64,000 bases of DNA, from the NCBI GenBank assembly GCA_017960475.1, contig JAGCZH010000017.1, forward strand, positions 42,348 through 106,347. Direction: 5' to 3'. The position numbers were made by a program, and so were the translations under genes. Below are positions 35,711 to 45,796 of this stretch, piece after piece (position 1 is the stretch's first letter; each line of letters starts with the position of its first letter). The stretch comes from Bacteroidales bacterium. Lineage in GTDB: Bacteria > Bacteroidota > Bacteroidia > Bacteroidales > P3. The notes beneath the pieces are model-generated. The model was not told the DNA's origin. It saw only the letters and a program-made list of their open reading frames with translations, and did no database searches.

Positions 35711-38125
35711 ATGGAAAACAACCAACCTCTATCACAGCAACAAGGTGCACAGGATAATGAGAACGCTATCTCTATACGCGACCTTGTGTTTATAGTACTC
35801 AACAACTGGTACTGGTTTGTTATTTCGGCTATAATATGCCTCACTGTTAGCGCGTTCCTCTATAAGTCGAAACCCAAGGCCTTTACCGATAACGCAACTA
35901 TTCTTTTGCGTGATGACAAGGGAGGCAAGGGCATGAAATCCCAAAGCATGGATGCCATCTTTGCCAACATGGGGTTCGACAATAGCTCACTCTCTCTTGA
36001 AAATGAGATTTACCTCATAAAGTCGACACCTCTGCTTATGAGAACCGCTGACCGTTTGGGTATAAATAGCTGGTGTAACCGTAACAACCTTTTCAAGAAA
36101 ACATCATACTACAAGGATGCCCCGATGCGGCTCAATGTTTTCAACCGTCAGATTGACAGCGTAAATCTGGCAGTCGCTATGGAGGTCACGCCTGTCGACG
36201 AAAACAGTTTTGAATATAGTATCGTCAGCATTAATGGTGGCAAGGTAAAGTCGGAAAAGAAAAAAGCGGCGTTCAACCAGTTGATTTCGCTTAGCAAATA
36301 TGCCGGTTTTGCTATCGACAAGACAGAAAACTTCAACAGGAGAGATGTCGGAGTAACCTTCGAAATGGGTTACACTCCTCTATACAATATCGCAAAAAGT
36401 ATTCAGGGTCGTCTGAGTGTGTCTCGTGTCGACAAAATGGCTTCCATCCTTTCCATTACTTTCACCGATGCCAATGCAATGCGGGCAAAGGATGTCATCG
36501 ACACGCTTATCGCTGTGTACAATGAGGATGTCATCAATGACAAGAATATGGTGGCGCAAAAGACCGAGAGCTTCATAGACGATCGTATAGCTCTTATCTA
36601 TGGAGAACTTGACGCCGTCGATGCTCAGGTGGAACTCTTGCAGAAAAATGCTCGTGCTCTGGACCTGAATTCCGCTGGTGGTACTGTTATGCAGTCAGGC
36701 ATACGTTATGCCGACGAGGTGGCTTCATATGAGGTTGAACTGGCTGCTGTGAAGATGGTGCAAGAGCATGTCAACAACACCAACAACAGGAACAGCCTCA
36801 TACCGTCGCTCATCATCTCCGATCCCAGTGTGCAGAATCTTATCAACACATACAATAACCAGTTGCTCAACTATCAGAAACTGGTCCAAGGCGCCGGTCC
36901 TCAGAGCCCATTGGTTAAGAACAGCGAAAAGGAACTTGAAAGCACCCGAGAGGCTATCATAGCTTCCATTAACAACCTCATAAGTTCCATCAATGTCAAA
37001 CTTAATGGCGCCAAACGTCAAGAACAGTTGTCGCAGAAACGCATTAGCGACATGCCTACTCAAAGCAAGGCTGTCACCAGCGTCTCCCGTCAGCAGAAAA
37101 TCAAAGAGGAGCTATATCTCTATCTGCTTAGCAAACGAGAGGAAAATGCTATGAATCTTGCTGTGACTATCTCTAATGCCAAAGTCGTAGAGAGTGCTAC
37201 TCCTATTAAAACGGCTCCAAGCATTATGATGTTTGGACTTGTCGGTCTCGTCATTGGATTAGCGATACCCGCTCTGGTTATGTTCCTCTTCTCTTTCTTC
37301 AACACTAAGCTTCGCGGCAAACCCGATGTCGAGAAAGCTCTCAGTATTCCAGTTTTGGCGGAGATACCTTCCAAACCTGAAAGCCGCCAGAAAGACGAGG
37401 TGCTGGTCACAGCCAATGGTACAGACACTGTAACTGAGGCATTCCGAATCATGCACTCGAATATACCATTCTTCCTTAACGGCGAAGACAATAAGGTCCT
37501 GCAAACGGTCTCTACAACACCTGGTGAGGGTAAGTCGTTTGTCAGTATCAACTTGTCACTATCTCTCGCATATACAGGAAAGAAGACTATCCTGCTTGAC
37601 CTTGATTTGCGCAAGCGCAGCACATCCAAGACTATTGACCGCCACAACCGTATGGGTATCATCCATTATCTGCTTGGCAAAGAGGATAATATTGACAAAA
37701 TTATCACCAAGAGTGAAGCCTCTGAGAATCTCGACTACATTGTTTGTGAAAAGACCCCGCCTAACGCCACGCAGCTTCTTATGAATAATCGTTTTGAGAA
37801 GCTAATCGACTATCTGCGTGAACGCTATGACTATGTTATCCTCGACTCTACTCCTGCCCAGATTGTCGCCGACTCCGCTATTGTCAACCGCTTTGTCGAC
37901 CTCACTCTGTACATCATGCGTGTTGGCGTTATGAGCAAGGCTGCTTTCCCGTTTGTTCAAGAACTCAGTGACAAGCAGAAGTTCAAAAACATGGCAATTG
38001 TCATCACCGATACTCCTCTTATCAAAAAACGTTATGGTGGTTATGGCTACGGTTACGGCTATGGTTACGGTACTGCATACGGCGAGGAGTCTGGAAAGGG
38101 CGATAAGAACGAAAGCGAGGCATAG
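35711..38125 (+). CDS. Wzc-like chain-length regulator/tyrosine autokinase
   Basis: 804 residues. Wzz domain with first membrane helix (about 35-55), a long periplasmic coiled-coil part, second helix (about 495-520) and cytosolic BY-kinase domain. Kinase motifs: Walker A TPGEGKSF, Walker A' LLDLDLRKR and Walker B VILDSTP. The tail is a tyrosine-glycine repeat (seven Tyr from base 38033 to 38080), the expected autophosphorylation cluster. Controls polymer export and length with the Wza-like protein. No cognate low-molecular-weight or PHP phosphatase gene is present nearby. Confidence 0.94.
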   Translation: MENNQPLSQQQGAQDNENAISIRDLVFIVLNNWYWFVISAIICLTVSAFLYKSKPKAFTDNATILLRDDKGGKGMKSQSMDAIFANMGFDNSSLSLENEIYLIKSTPLLMRTADRLGINSWCNRNNLFKKTSYYKDAPMRLNVFNRQIDSVNLAVAMEVTPVDENSFEYSIVSINGGKVKSEKKKAAFNQLISLSKYAGFAIDKTENFNRRDVGVTFEMGYTPLYNIAKSIQGRLSVSRVDKMASILSITFTDANAMRAKDVIDTLIAVYNEDVINDKNMVAQKTESFIDDRIALIYGELDAVDAQVELLQKNARALDLNSAGGTVMQSGIRYADEVASYEVELAAVKMVQEHVNNTNNRNSLIPSLIISDPSVQNLINTYNNQLLNYQKLVQGAGPQSPLVKNSEKELESTREAIIASINNLISSINVKLNGAKRQEQLSQKRISDMPTQSKAVTSVSRQQKIKEELYLYLLSKREENAMNLAVTISNAKVVESATPIKTAPSIMMFGLVGLVIGLAIPALVMFLFSFFNTKLRGKPDVEKALSIPVLAEIPSKPESRQKDEVLVTANGTDTVTEAFRIMHSNIPFFLNGEDNKVLQTVSTTPGEGKSFVSINLSLSLAYTGKKTILLDLDLRKRSTSKTIDRHNRMGIIHYLLGKEDNIDKIITKSEASENLDYIVCEKTPPNATQLLMNNRFEKLIDYLRERYDYVILDSTPAQIVADSAIVNRFVDLTLYIMRVGVMSKAAFPFVQELSDKQKFKNMAIVITDTPLIKKRYGGYGYGYGYGYGTAYGEESGKGDKNESEA
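38033..38071 (+). repeat. Hexamer repeat encoding the Tyr-Gly tail of the kinase
   Basis: Alternating TAT/TAC and GGT/GGC codons run for about 40 bases (one extra GGT near the start), encoding [13 protein letters not shown]. The six-base period keeps frame, so slippage would change the number of phosphorylatable tyrosines without breaking the protein. Confidence 0.7.
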
Positions 38126-38127
38126 TT

Positions 38128-39015
38128 ATGAAAGGAATTGTCTTGGCAGGAGGCTCTGGCACTCGTCTTTACCCTATCACCAAGGGGGTGAGCAAGCAAC
38201 TGCTGCCCATCTACGACAAGCCGATGGTGTACTATCCTATATCGGTACTTATGCTTGCCGGTATACGTGACATTCTAATAATCTCAACCCCGTTTGATTT
38301 GCCTGCCTTCAAACGCCTCCTAGGCGATGGCTCGGATTACGGAGTGCGTTTCTCTTATGCTGAGCAGCCTTCACCCGACGGTTTGGCACAGGCGTTCATT
38401 ATTGGCGAAGAGTTTATTGGTGACGATTCTGTCTGTTTGGTGTTGGGCGACAATATCTTCCAAGGCAATGGACTTTCACGTATGTTGCGTGAGGCCGTTT
38501 CTGCCGCCGAGCAGGAGTCCAAGGCAACGGTTTTTGGCTATTGGGTCGCCGACCCTCAACGCTATGGTGTCGCTGAGTTTGACAGGAACGGCAATGTTCT
38601 TAGTATTGAGGAAAAACCTGCTAATCCCAAATCAAACTATGCTGTCGTTGGATTGTATTTCTATCCCAACAAAGTTGTTGAAGTGGCTAAAAGTATCAAG
38701 CCTTCAGCCCGTGGAGAACTTGAAATAACATCTGTTAATCAACAGTTTTTGATGGATGGTCAGCTTAAAGTCCAACTTCTGGGTCGTGGGTTTGCATGGC
38801 TTGACACCGGTACCCACGATTCTCTCTCCGAGGCATCAACATTCATTGAGGTCATAGAAAAACGCCAGGGCCTCAAGATAGCCTGTCTCGAAAGCATTGC
38901 TTACGAAAAGGGTTGGATAAGCGATGAGGAATTGTTGCGCATAGCCAAGCCAATGGAGAAAAACCAGTATGGTCAGTATCTGGTGTCTTTGGTTAAAGCC
39001 CCAAAGAATACCTGA
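38128..39015 (+). CDS. rfbA: Glucose-1-phosphate thymidylyltransferase
   Basis: 295 residues; first step of dTDP-L-rhamnose synthesis (dTTP plus glucose 1-phosphate). The nucleotide-binding [17 protein letters not shown] and [11 protein letters not shown] are textbook RmlA, as are DNIFQGNGL and [13 protein letters not shown]. Two bases after the kinase gene, so cotranscribed. Normal length. Confidence 0.97.
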   Translation: MKGIVLAGGSGTRLYPITKGVSKQLLPIYDKPMVYYPISVLMLAGIRDILIISTPFDLPAFKRLLGDGSDYGVRFSYAEQPSPDGLAQAFIIGEEFIGDDSVCLVLGDNIFQGNGLSRMLREAVSAAEQESKATVFGYWVADPQRYGVAEFDRNGNVLSIEEKPANPKSNYAVVGLYFYPNKVVEVAKSIKPSARGELEITSVNQQFLMDGQLKVQLLGRGFAWLDTGTHDSLSEASTFIEVIEKRQGLKIACLESIAYEKGWISDEELLRIAKPMEKNQYGQYLVSLVKAPKNT

Positions 39016-39146
39016 CCAAGAGACCAGTTGTCATAGATCTTGACATCATTAATAATATAGTATACGCATATTACTCACACAGTACTTCGAGACTTAGATA
39101 AAACATACTACATTCTAACTTTTTCAATACACTACCAAATCAATCA

Positions 39147-39743
39147 ATGGAAATAATAAAGACAGATATACAGGGAGTTCTCATTGTCGAGCCGACCGTA
39201 TATGGCGATGCGAGAGGATATTTCTTCGAGAGCTTCAACGAACGCGAGTTCCGTGAGAAGAGCGGATTCAAAGTGCATTTTGTCCAAGACAATGAATCCC
39301 GTTCCACTTATGGTGTTGTTCGTGGCTTGCATTTCCAACGTCCGCCTCATGCCCAAAGCAAGCTGGTGCGTGTTGTGGAAGGCGAGGTACTTGATGTCGC
39401 TGTTGACATTCGCCCCAATTCAGCCACTTTTGGCAAATATGTGGCCGTGCGTCTTTCGGCGGAAAGCCATCGCCAATTCTTCATACCTAAAGGTTTCGCA
39501 CATGGTTTCTCTGTTCTTAGTGATACCGCGGTTTTTCAGTATAAATGTGACGATTTCTATAATAAGGAATCGGAGGGCGCTATTGCATGGAATGACCCGC
39601 AGCTGGCTATAGACTGGCAGTTGCCAGCAGAGGCGGTAATACTATCAGAGAAAGACAGCCACCACCCCCTGTTGGACGAATACAAAGCATCTTTGCGTTT
39701 CAGTAACACTGAAGTTGTAAAGGAAAACAATACCAATAAATAA
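39147..39743 (+). CDS. rfbC: dTDP-4-dehydrorhamnose 3,5-epimerase
   Basis: 198 residues, cupin-fold RmlC. Conserved parts: YFFESFNEREF, VQDNESRSTYGVVRGLHFQ with the catalytic His, and FIPKGFAHGFSVLSD. A 131-base A/T-rich gap precedes it with no clear promoter. Its TAA overlaps the rfbD ATG by one base (TAATG). Confidence 0.96.
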   Translation: MEIIKTDIQGVLIVEPTVYGDARGYFFESFNEREFREKSGFKVHFVQDNESRSTYGVVRGLHFQRPPHAQSKLVRVVEGEVLDVAVDIRPNSATFGKYVAVRLSAESHRQFFIPKGFAHGFSVLSDTAVFQYKCDDFYNKESEGAIAWNDPQLAIDWQLPAEAVILSEKDSHHPLLDEYKASLRFSNTEVVKENNTNK

Positions 39744-40612
39744 TGAATATTCTTGTCACTGGATCACACGGACAGTTAGGCACGCACCTGAGCCTTCTCG
39801 CTGAAGAGTCACAACATCGTTACTATTTCACCGATGTTGACACTCTTGATATCTGTCGTAGAGATGCAGTGCTCAACTTTGTCTTGACTAATGGTATCTC
39901 GATGATTATAAACTGTGCGGCTTATACCAATGTCGACAAAGCTGAGGACGACGAAGCCGCGGCGGAACTTGTCAATGGCGTTGCTGTACGCCATTTGGCT
40001 GACGCCATGAAGGTTTCAGGTGGTACGCTGATACATTTCTCTACCGACTATGTTTTTGGTGGCGCAGTGTACAACACTCCTTGCCGTGAGGATGCTGAAC
40101 CTAACCCAACAGGTGCATATGGTCGCACTAAATTGCATGGCGAGGAGGCTATTGCTGAGGTTGGATGCCATAGTCTAATTATTCGAACTTCATGGCTTTA
40201 CAGTGAATATGGAACCAATTTTGTCAAAACCATGCTGCGTGTGTTGTCTGTTGGCGGCACAAGGAAAGTGGTTTTTGACCAGATAGGTACTCCAACCTAT
40301 GCCGGTGATCTGGCTCGAGTTGTATTCGACATTGTCGAGGACGAGAGTTTCAGAGGCGCTGACGGCATATACCATTTCAGCGACGAAGGAGTCTGTAGCT
40401 GGTACGATTTCGCTTTGGAGATTGCCTCGATGGGCAATGTTAAGGATTGTGCCATAGTCCCTTGTCATAGCGACGAGTTTCCTAGCAAGGTGGTCCGTCC
40501 TCCTTACTCGGTACTCGATAAAACAAAAATTAAAAACACATTTGGCATTACTATCCCTCACTGGAAAGTGTCGTTGAGGAAATGCATCGATAATTTACAA
40601 TCCATCAAATAA
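39743..40612 (+). CDS. rfbD: dTDP-4-dehydrorhamnose reductase
   Basis: 289 residues, an SDR that yields dTDP-L-rhamnose. The N-terminal NAD(P) loop is VTGSHGQLGTHL, then INCAAYTNVDKAEDD, FSTDYVFGG and the catalytic YGRTKLHGE. One-base overlap with rfbC and 8 bases before rfbB. Confidence 0.96.
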   Translation: MNILVTGSHGQLGTHLSLLAEESQHRYYFTDVDTLDICRRDAVLNFVLTNGISMIINCAAYTNVDKAEDDEAAAELVNGVAVRHLADAMKVSGGTLIHFSTDYVFGGAVYNTPCREDAEPNPTGAYGRTKLHGEEAIAEVGCHSLIIRTSWLYSEYGTNFVKTMLRVLSVGGTRKVVFDQIGTPTYAGDLARVVFDIVEDESFRGADGIYHFSDEGVCSWYDFALEIASMGNVKDCAIVPCHSDEFPSKVVRPPYSVLDKTKIKNTFGITIPHWKVSLRKCIDNLQSIK

Positions 40613-40620
40613 TAATAGTT

Positions 40621-41751
40621 ATGAACGTTATCATCACCGGCGGCGCTGGTTTCATAGGTACGCATGTCGTACGTCTGTTTGTCAACAAGTATCCTGACTA
40701 CCATATTTTCAATGTGGATAAACTTACCTATGCCGGCAATTTGGCAAATCTCAAGGATTTGGAGGGCAAACCCAACTACACTTTTGTCAAGGCCGATGTA
40801 TGTGACTTTGACACTATCCTGGCTTTGATGCAAAAGGAGCACATCGATGGTATTATACATCTTGCAGCCGAAAGTCATGTGGATCGTTCTATTAAGGATC
40901 CTTTCACTTTCGCACGTACCAATGTCATGGGCACTCTCTCCATGCTTCAGGCCGCCAAGATTTATTGGGAATCGCTGCCCGAAAAATACGAGGGCAAACG
41001 TTTCTACCATATCTCTACCGATGAGGTCTATGGCGCCCTTGAAATGACACATCCCGATGGTATCCTTCCTCCCTTTACTACCAAGGCCTCGTCGGGTGAG
41101 CACCATCTGGCATATGGTGATAAATTCTTCACAGAGGATCTTAAGTATATGCCACATAGCCCTTACTCGGCTTCCAAGGCTTCTAGCGACCACTTTGTAC
41201 GCGCTTTCCATGACACTTATGGTATGCCTACCATCGTGACCAACTGCTCGAACAATTATGGTCCTTATCAATTCCCGGAGAAACTGATACCTCTTTTTAT
41301 CAATAATATCCGTCATCGTCGTCCTCTCCCTGTATATGGTAAGGGGGAGAATGTCCGAGACTGGCTTTATGTTGAAGACCACGCTCGTGCCATTGATATC
41401 ATATTCCATAAAGGCAATATCGCCGACACGTACAATATCGGAGGTTTCAACGAGTGGAAAAATATCGATATCATAAAAGTACTCATAAAGACTGTCGACC
41501 GTCTGCTGGGACGTGCAGAAGGTGAAGATATGGATCTCATAACTTATGTTACAGATCGCGCCGGCCACGACCTCCGCTATGCTATTGACAGCAGCAAACT
41601 GCAACGTGAACTCGGCTGGGAACCCAGTCTCCAGTTTGAGGAGGGCATTGAGAAAACGGTTCGTTGGTATCTTGACAATCAGGAGTGGATGGACAATATC
41701 ACTAGCGGAGAATACGAGAAGTATTATGAGTCTATGTACGCCAACCGGTAG
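40621..41751 (+). CDS. rfbB: dTDP-glucose 4,6-dehydratase
   Basis: 376 residues; second step of dTDP-rhamnose synthesis. NAD loop GGAGFIGTHVVRLF, HLAAESHVDRSI, ISTDEVYGAL with the Asp-Glu pair, and the YSASKASSDH catalytic motif. With rfbA, rfbC and rfbD the pathway is complete, in the order A-C-D-B. A long antisense frame opposite is not a gene. Confidence 0.97.
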   Translation: MNVIITGGAGFIGTHVVRLFVNKYPDYHIFNVDKLTYAGNLANLKDLEGKPNYTFVKADVCDFDTILALMQKEHIDGIIHLAAESHVDRSIKDPFTFARTNVMGTLSMLQAAKIYWESLPEKYEGKRFYHISTDEVYGALEMTHPDGILPPFTTKASSGEHHLAYGDKFFTEDLKYMPHSPYSASKASSDHFVRAFHDTYGMPTIVTNCSNNYGPYQFPEKLIPLFINNIRHRRPLPVYGKGENVRDWLYVEDHARAIDIIFHKGNIADTYNIGGFNEWKNIDIIKVLIKTVDRLLGRAEGEDMDLITYVTDRAGHDLRYAIDSSKLQRELGWEPSLQFEEGIEKTVRWYLDNQEWMDNITSGEYEKYYESMYANR

Positions 41752-41828
41752 TCTTTAGGTATATTGTTGGATAGAATAATCCTTGTCAACATCTAAAATA
41801 TCCATACTTATAACTGAATTGTCAGGTA

Positions 41829-42800
41829 ATGAGTAATTTCGCTATCATAGGAGTGGGTGGTTATGTAGCCCCCCGGCATTTGAAAGCTATCAAGGAAACT
41901 GGGAACAGTCTCTTGTCTGCCTATGATAAGAACGACAGTGTGGGGATTATTGACTCCTATTTCCCTGATGCGGCTTTTTTTACCGAACAGGAACTATTCG
42001 ATCGCCACAATAGCCTTCTGAAGGGTAGGGGTGAGCCTATCGATTATGTCACTATTTGTACACCGAACTACCTTCACGACGCTCATACTCGTTATGGATT
42101 ACGCCTTGGCGCTGATGTGATTTGCGAAAAACCGATTGTCTTAAACCCTTGGAATATCGACGGATTGGAACGTGTTGAGCAGGAAACAGGCCATAGGGTG
42201 TTCACAATTTTGCAGCTGAGACTCCACCCTTCTGTGATTGAGTTGCGCAACAAGGTGATGAATGCACCAGCCGACAAAGTCTTCAATGTTGATCTATCTT
42301 ATATCACCTCTCGTGGCAATTGGTATTATGCCTCATGGAAGGGTGATGTGCATAAGAGTGGTGGTGTGGCTACAAATATTGGTGTCCACTTCTATGATAT
42401 GCTTTGTTGGATATTCGGCGATGTGACCAAGAATATTGTGCATGTCTCTTCGCATGACCGTGTTGCGGGTTATCTTGAGCTTCAAAAGGCGAGAGTGCGC
42501 TATTTCTTGAGTATAAATTCAGATCATTTGCCCGAGGAGGCACGTCTTGCGGGTAAGCGTACCTATCGCTCGATATGTGTTGACGGTGAGGAATTTGAGT
42601 TCAGCAATGGTTTCACCGAATTACACACTAGAAGTTACGAGAATATTCTTTCAGGCAAAGGTTTCCATATTTCTGAAGCACGCAAATGTATCCAGATTGT
42701 CCACGATATACGTAATATGCAGCCTGTAGGCCTTAAAGGTGATTATCACCCATTGGCGCGTCAGCCGCTCACTCCGCATCCTTTTGGATGGAAAATATAA
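41829..42800 (+). CDS. wbpB: UDP-2-acetamido-2-deoxyglucuronate 3-dehydrogenase (WbpB/WlbA-type)
   Basis: 323 residues, Gfo/Idh/MocA oxidoreductase. The sequence follows P. aeruginosa WbpB closely from memory: IGVGGYVAPRHLKAIKETGN, NDSVGIIDSYFPDA and ICTPNYLHDAHTRYGLRLGA with CEKPIVLNPWNIDGL. It oxidises C3 of UDP-GlcNAcA. The other three enzymes of the route (WbpE, WbpD, WbpA) follow in the next genes, which makes the assignment firm. In Porphyromonas gingivalis a WbpB homologue is needed for A-LPS and anchoring of type IX-secreted proteins. Confidence 0.92.
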   Translation: MSNFAIIGVGGYVAPRHLKAIKETGNSLLSAYDKNDSVGIIDSYFPDAAFFTEQELFDRHNSLLKGRGEPIDYVTICTPNYLHDAHTRYGLRLGADVICEKPIVLNPWNIDGLERVEQETGHRVFTILQLRLHPSVIELRNKVMNAPADKVFNVDLSYITSRGNWYYASWKGDVHKSGGVATNIGVHFYDMLCWIFGDVTKNIVHVSSHDRVAGYLELQKARVRYFLSINSDHLPEEARLAGKRTYRSICVDGEEFEFSNGFTELHTRSYENILSGKGFHISEARKCIQIVHDIRNMQPVGLKGDYHPLARQPLTPHPFGWKI

Positions 42801-42868
42801 TCAGTTTTGTATAAATAAATTTATAATATAAGTTTTCATATATATATAATAAACCGTCAATTCCTTTA

Positions 42869-43348
42869 ATGTCGAACAGTGTTTTCATACACGAGAGCAG
42901 TTATGTCGATGATGATGTGACTATAGGTAGTGGCACAAAAGTGTGGCATTTCTGCCATATTCAGAGTGGCGCTATTATTGGGGAGAACTGCTCCTTGGGT
43001 CAGAATGTCAATATTGGTAACAATGTCAAGATTGGTAATGGCGTGCGTATCCAGAATAATGTTTCTGTGTATGAGGGTGTTGAGATTGAGGACAATGTTT
43101 TTCTTGGTCCCAGTTGTGTATTTACCAATGTGCTGATGCCACGGGCAGACCGTTCTGTAAACGGTAAGTACGAGAAAACGCTTGTACGTGAAGGTGCTTC
43201 GTTAGGCGCCAACTGCACCATAGTTTGTGGTCACACCATAGGCCGTCGGGCTTTGGTGGCAGCAGGTGCAGTGGTGACCAAGGATGTGCCCGATTATGCA
43301 ATAGTTGCCGGTGTTCCGGCAAAAATAATAGGAAAGGTTAAAGAATAA
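42869..43348 (+). CDS. wbpD: UDP-2-acetamido-3-amino-2,3-dideoxyglucuronate N-acetyltransferase (WbpD/WlbB-type)
   Basis: 159 residues of left-handed beta-helix: many hexapeptide units such as [15 protein letters not shown] and [19 protein letters not shown], then [13 protein letters not shown], typical of WbpD. It acetylates the 3-amino group from acetyl-CoA. Directly upstream of wbpE (one base gap), with wbpB 68 bases before. Confidence 0.92.
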   Translation: MSNSVFIHESSYVDDDVTIGSGTKVWHFCHIQSGAIIGENCSLGQNVNIGNNVKIGNGVRIQNNVSVYEGVEIEDNVFLGPSCVFTNVLMPRADRSVNGKYEKTLVREGASLGANCTIVCGHTIGRRALVAAGAVVTKDVPDYAIVAGVPAKIIGKVKE

Positions 43349-43349
43349 T

Positions 43350-44465
43350 ATGCAGTTGCGCGACCTACATAGACAGTACGAAACTCTCAAGCCCGAGATG
43401 GACGAGGCCATCCTTGCCGCTATAGCTGCAGGTACCCATATTATGGGGCCGCAAGTAGCTGAGCTTGAGCAGGATCTGACTGAATATGTAGGTGTTAAGC
43501 ATTGCATTGCCTGTGGCAATGGTACCGACGCATTGCGAATGGCGTTGATGGTGTGGGGCATTGGGTCTGGAGATGCTGTCTTTGTGCCTGATTTCACATT
43601 CTTTGCCTCTGCCGAGGTGGTCGCTTTGCATGGCGCCACACCGATATTTGTAGACGTTTGCAGCGAAGACTATAACATCGACCCCGACGATTTGTTGGAG
43701 AAGATAGCGTATGTGGAGAATCATACGGATCTTCGTCCTGCTGCGGTCATTGCTGTCGATTTGTTTGGTCAGCCAGCGGACTATATTGATATTGAACCGA
43801 TATGCCGAGCCCACAATATGTTTATCCTCGAGGATGGCGCACAGGGATTTGGCGGAGCCATAGGCGCCACGAAAGCTTGTTCGTTTGGCGACATCGCCAT
43901 CACGTCGTTCTTCCCGGCCAAACCGTTGGGCTGTTATGGCGACGGAGGTGCACTTTTCACAAATAATGATGAATGGGCTGCAATGTTGCGCTCCTTGCGT
44001 ATGCACGGCAAAGGCACGGACAAATACGACAATGTCCGTTATGGGCTTAACTCGCGTCTTGATGCTGTACAAGCTGCTGTTTTGCAGGTCAAGCTGCGCC
44101 ATTTTGATGACGAATTGAAAGCGGTAAACCATGTGGCAGGATATTATACTGATTTGCTTCGCGGCAAAGTAACTATACCTCTTTTGCCGCCAGCAGTGAC
44201 ATCTTCCTGGGCGCAGTACACTATTCAGAGTACTGAACGCGACGCCATCCAGCAAAGCCTTCGAGAAGCAGGCATTCAGTCGATGGTTTACTATCCGCGC
44301 ACGATGAGCCGTCAGACTGCATTCTCAAGCATCCGCCATCTGCAGCAACCCTGTACTGTCGCTGAAAGACTTACGCAAACGGTTCTTTCGATTCCTATGG
44401 GGCCGTATATTACAGAAAAAGAAATCGAAACAGTGGTTTCTGTTATATTGAGGAACGCAAAATGA
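43350..44465 (+). CDS. wbpE: UDP-2-acetamido-2-deoxy-3-oxoglucuronate aminotransferase (WbpE/WlbC-type)
   Basis: 371 residues, DegT/DnrJ/EryC1/StrS PLP enzyme. The start MQLRDLHRQYETLKPEMDEA, GNGTDALRMAL loop, EDGAQGFGG (Asp162 contacts the pyridine N) and SFFPAKPLGCYGDGG with PLP Lys191 are clear. It adds the 3-amino group using glutamate. In P. gingivalis the related aminotransferase is PorR. Its stop overlaps the next start (ATGA). Confidence 0.92.
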   Translation: MQLRDLHRQYETLKPEMDEAILAAIAAGTHIMGPQVAELEQDLTEYVGVKHCIACGNGTDALRMALMVWGIGSGDAVFVPDFTFFASAEVVALHGATPIFVDVCSEDYNIDPDDLLEKIAYVENHTDLRPAAVIAVDLFGQPADYIDIEPICRAHNMFILEDGAQGFGGAIGATKACSFGDIAITSFFPAKPLGCYGDGGALFTNNDEWAAMLRSLRMHGKGTDKYDNVRYGLNSRLDAVQAAVLQVKLRHFDDELKAVNHVAGYYTDLLRGKVTIPLLPPAVTSSWAQYTIQSTERDAIQQSLREAGIQSMVYYPRTMSRQTAFSSIRHLQQPCTVAERLTQTVLSIPMGPYITEKEIETVVSVILRNAK

Positions 44466-45763
44466 AGAATGGCGATTTGAAACATATAAACCTCTGTGTT
44501 GTCGGCCTAGGCTATGTCGGCCTTCCTTTAGCATGTCTCTTTGCCAAGCATTATAATGTGGTAGGCTATGACATCAGCCAGGAACGGGTTAAAACTTTGC
44601 TGTCTGGTCATGACAATACTTTGGAGGTTGATGATGAGCAATTGAACCGTGCTCTGTCTTCGAATCTTACACTGTCTGAAGATATCGATGTGTTCAATGC
44701 CGTGGATTGTGGTACCAGGGTGTTTATTGTGGCTGTGCCGACACCGGTCTTGTCGGATAACCGTCCGGACCTTTCCCCTCTGCTGTCGGCCAGCTCAATC
44801 GTTGGACAAAATTTGCGCAAAGGCGATATTGTTGTCTATGAGTCGACTGTTTATCCTGGTGTGACAGAGGAGGAATGTGTCCCTATTCTTGTTCAACACT
44901 CTGGATTGGTATACAACGAAGATTTTTTTGTTGGTTACAGTCCTGAACGCGTCAATCCTGGTGACAAGTCCCATCCTGTCGAATCGATATGCAAGGTTAC
45001 ATCTGGGTCTACACCAGAGACCGCTGATTTTGTCGACAATCTTTATGCAAGTGTAATCACTGGGGGGACCCACAAGGCTTCTTCTATTCGTGTCGCGGAG
45101 GCGGCAAAAATTGTCGAAAACTGCCAAAGGGATGTGAATATCGCTTTCGTCAATGAATTGGCTAAGATCTTCGCCGCAATGGGGATTGATACCGGTGATG
45201 TGTTGGAGGCAGCGGCGACAAAATGGAATTTTATCAATATGAAGCCAGGCCTTGTCGGCGGACATTGCATAGGAGTAGACCCGTATTATCTTATAGAGAA
45301 GGCTCAGGTATATGGTGTCTTGCCCCGTATGATGACAAATGCCCGGCGTCTCAATGACGGTATGGGTGCCTATGTGGCTCAGCGTCTTGTACATCATATG
45401 AACCTCGCTGGTGTCATGGTCCGCAATGCCCGCATTCTTATACTCGGCTTTTCGTTCAAGGAAAATTGTCCTGATATACGCAACACCAAAGTTGCCGACA
45501 TTTATCACACTCTTTCTGAATACAGCTCCAATATCGTTGTCTTCGACCCCTGGGTGAATTCGGATATGGTAAAAAAAGTTTATGGTATTCGGATTGAATC
45601 GTCGACAGAGAATATCAATAAAGAAAAATATGACGCTGCTATTCTCGCTGTCGCTCACGACGCTTTTGCCGATATTGACATACGTCGGCTAGTACCCCGT
45701 CCTGGCGTTGTGTTCGATGTGAAGGGGTTCCTGCCTCGCAGTGTCATAGATGCAAGACTTTGA
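44462..45763 (+). CDS. wbpA: UDP-N-acetylglucosamine 6-dehydrogenase (WbpA-type)
   Basis: 433 residues, nucleotide-sugar dehydrogenase. N-terminal NAD site VVGLGYVGLPLACLFA, catalytic Cys in GGHCIGVDPYYL, and FSFKENCPDIRNTKV at the C-terminal domain. The GGHCIGVDPYYL and NTLEVDDEQL segments fit the UDP-HexNAc group better than UDP-glucose dehydrogenases. It makes UDP-GlcNAcA, the entry to the WbpB-E-D steps coded just upstream. Confidence 0.9.
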   Translation: MKNGDLKHINLCVVGLGYVGLPLACLFAKHYNVVGYDISQERVKTLLSGHDNTLEVDDEQLNRALSSNLTLSEDIDVFNAVDCGTRVFIVAVPTPVLSDNRPDLSPLLSASSIVGQNLRKGDIVVYESTVYPGVTEEECVPILVQHSGLVYNEDFFVGYSPERVNPGDKSHPVESICKVTSGSTPETADFVDNLYASVITGGTHKASSIRVAEAAKIVENCQRDVNIAFVNELAKIFAAMGIDTGDVLEAAATKWNFINMKPGLVGGHCIGVDPYYLIEKAQVYGVLPRMMTNARRLNDGMGAYVAQRLVHHMNLAGVMVRNARILILGFSFKENCPDIRNTKVADIYHTLSEYSSNIVVFDPWVNSDMVKKVYGIRIESSTENINKEKYDAAILAVAHDAFADIDIRRLVPRPGVVFDVKGFLPRSVIDARL

Positions 45764-45796
45764 TAATAAAAAACATATAATTTTAAACTTAATAAA

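Noticed and set aside
40558..41604. 348-codon minus-strand frame opposite rfbB
   Set aside because: Antisense to rfbB, all of whose motifs are intact; no promoter and no family resemblance.
43365..44255. 296-codon minus-strand frame opposite wbpE
   Set aside because: Antisense shadow; wbpE is certain and the frame has no motif.
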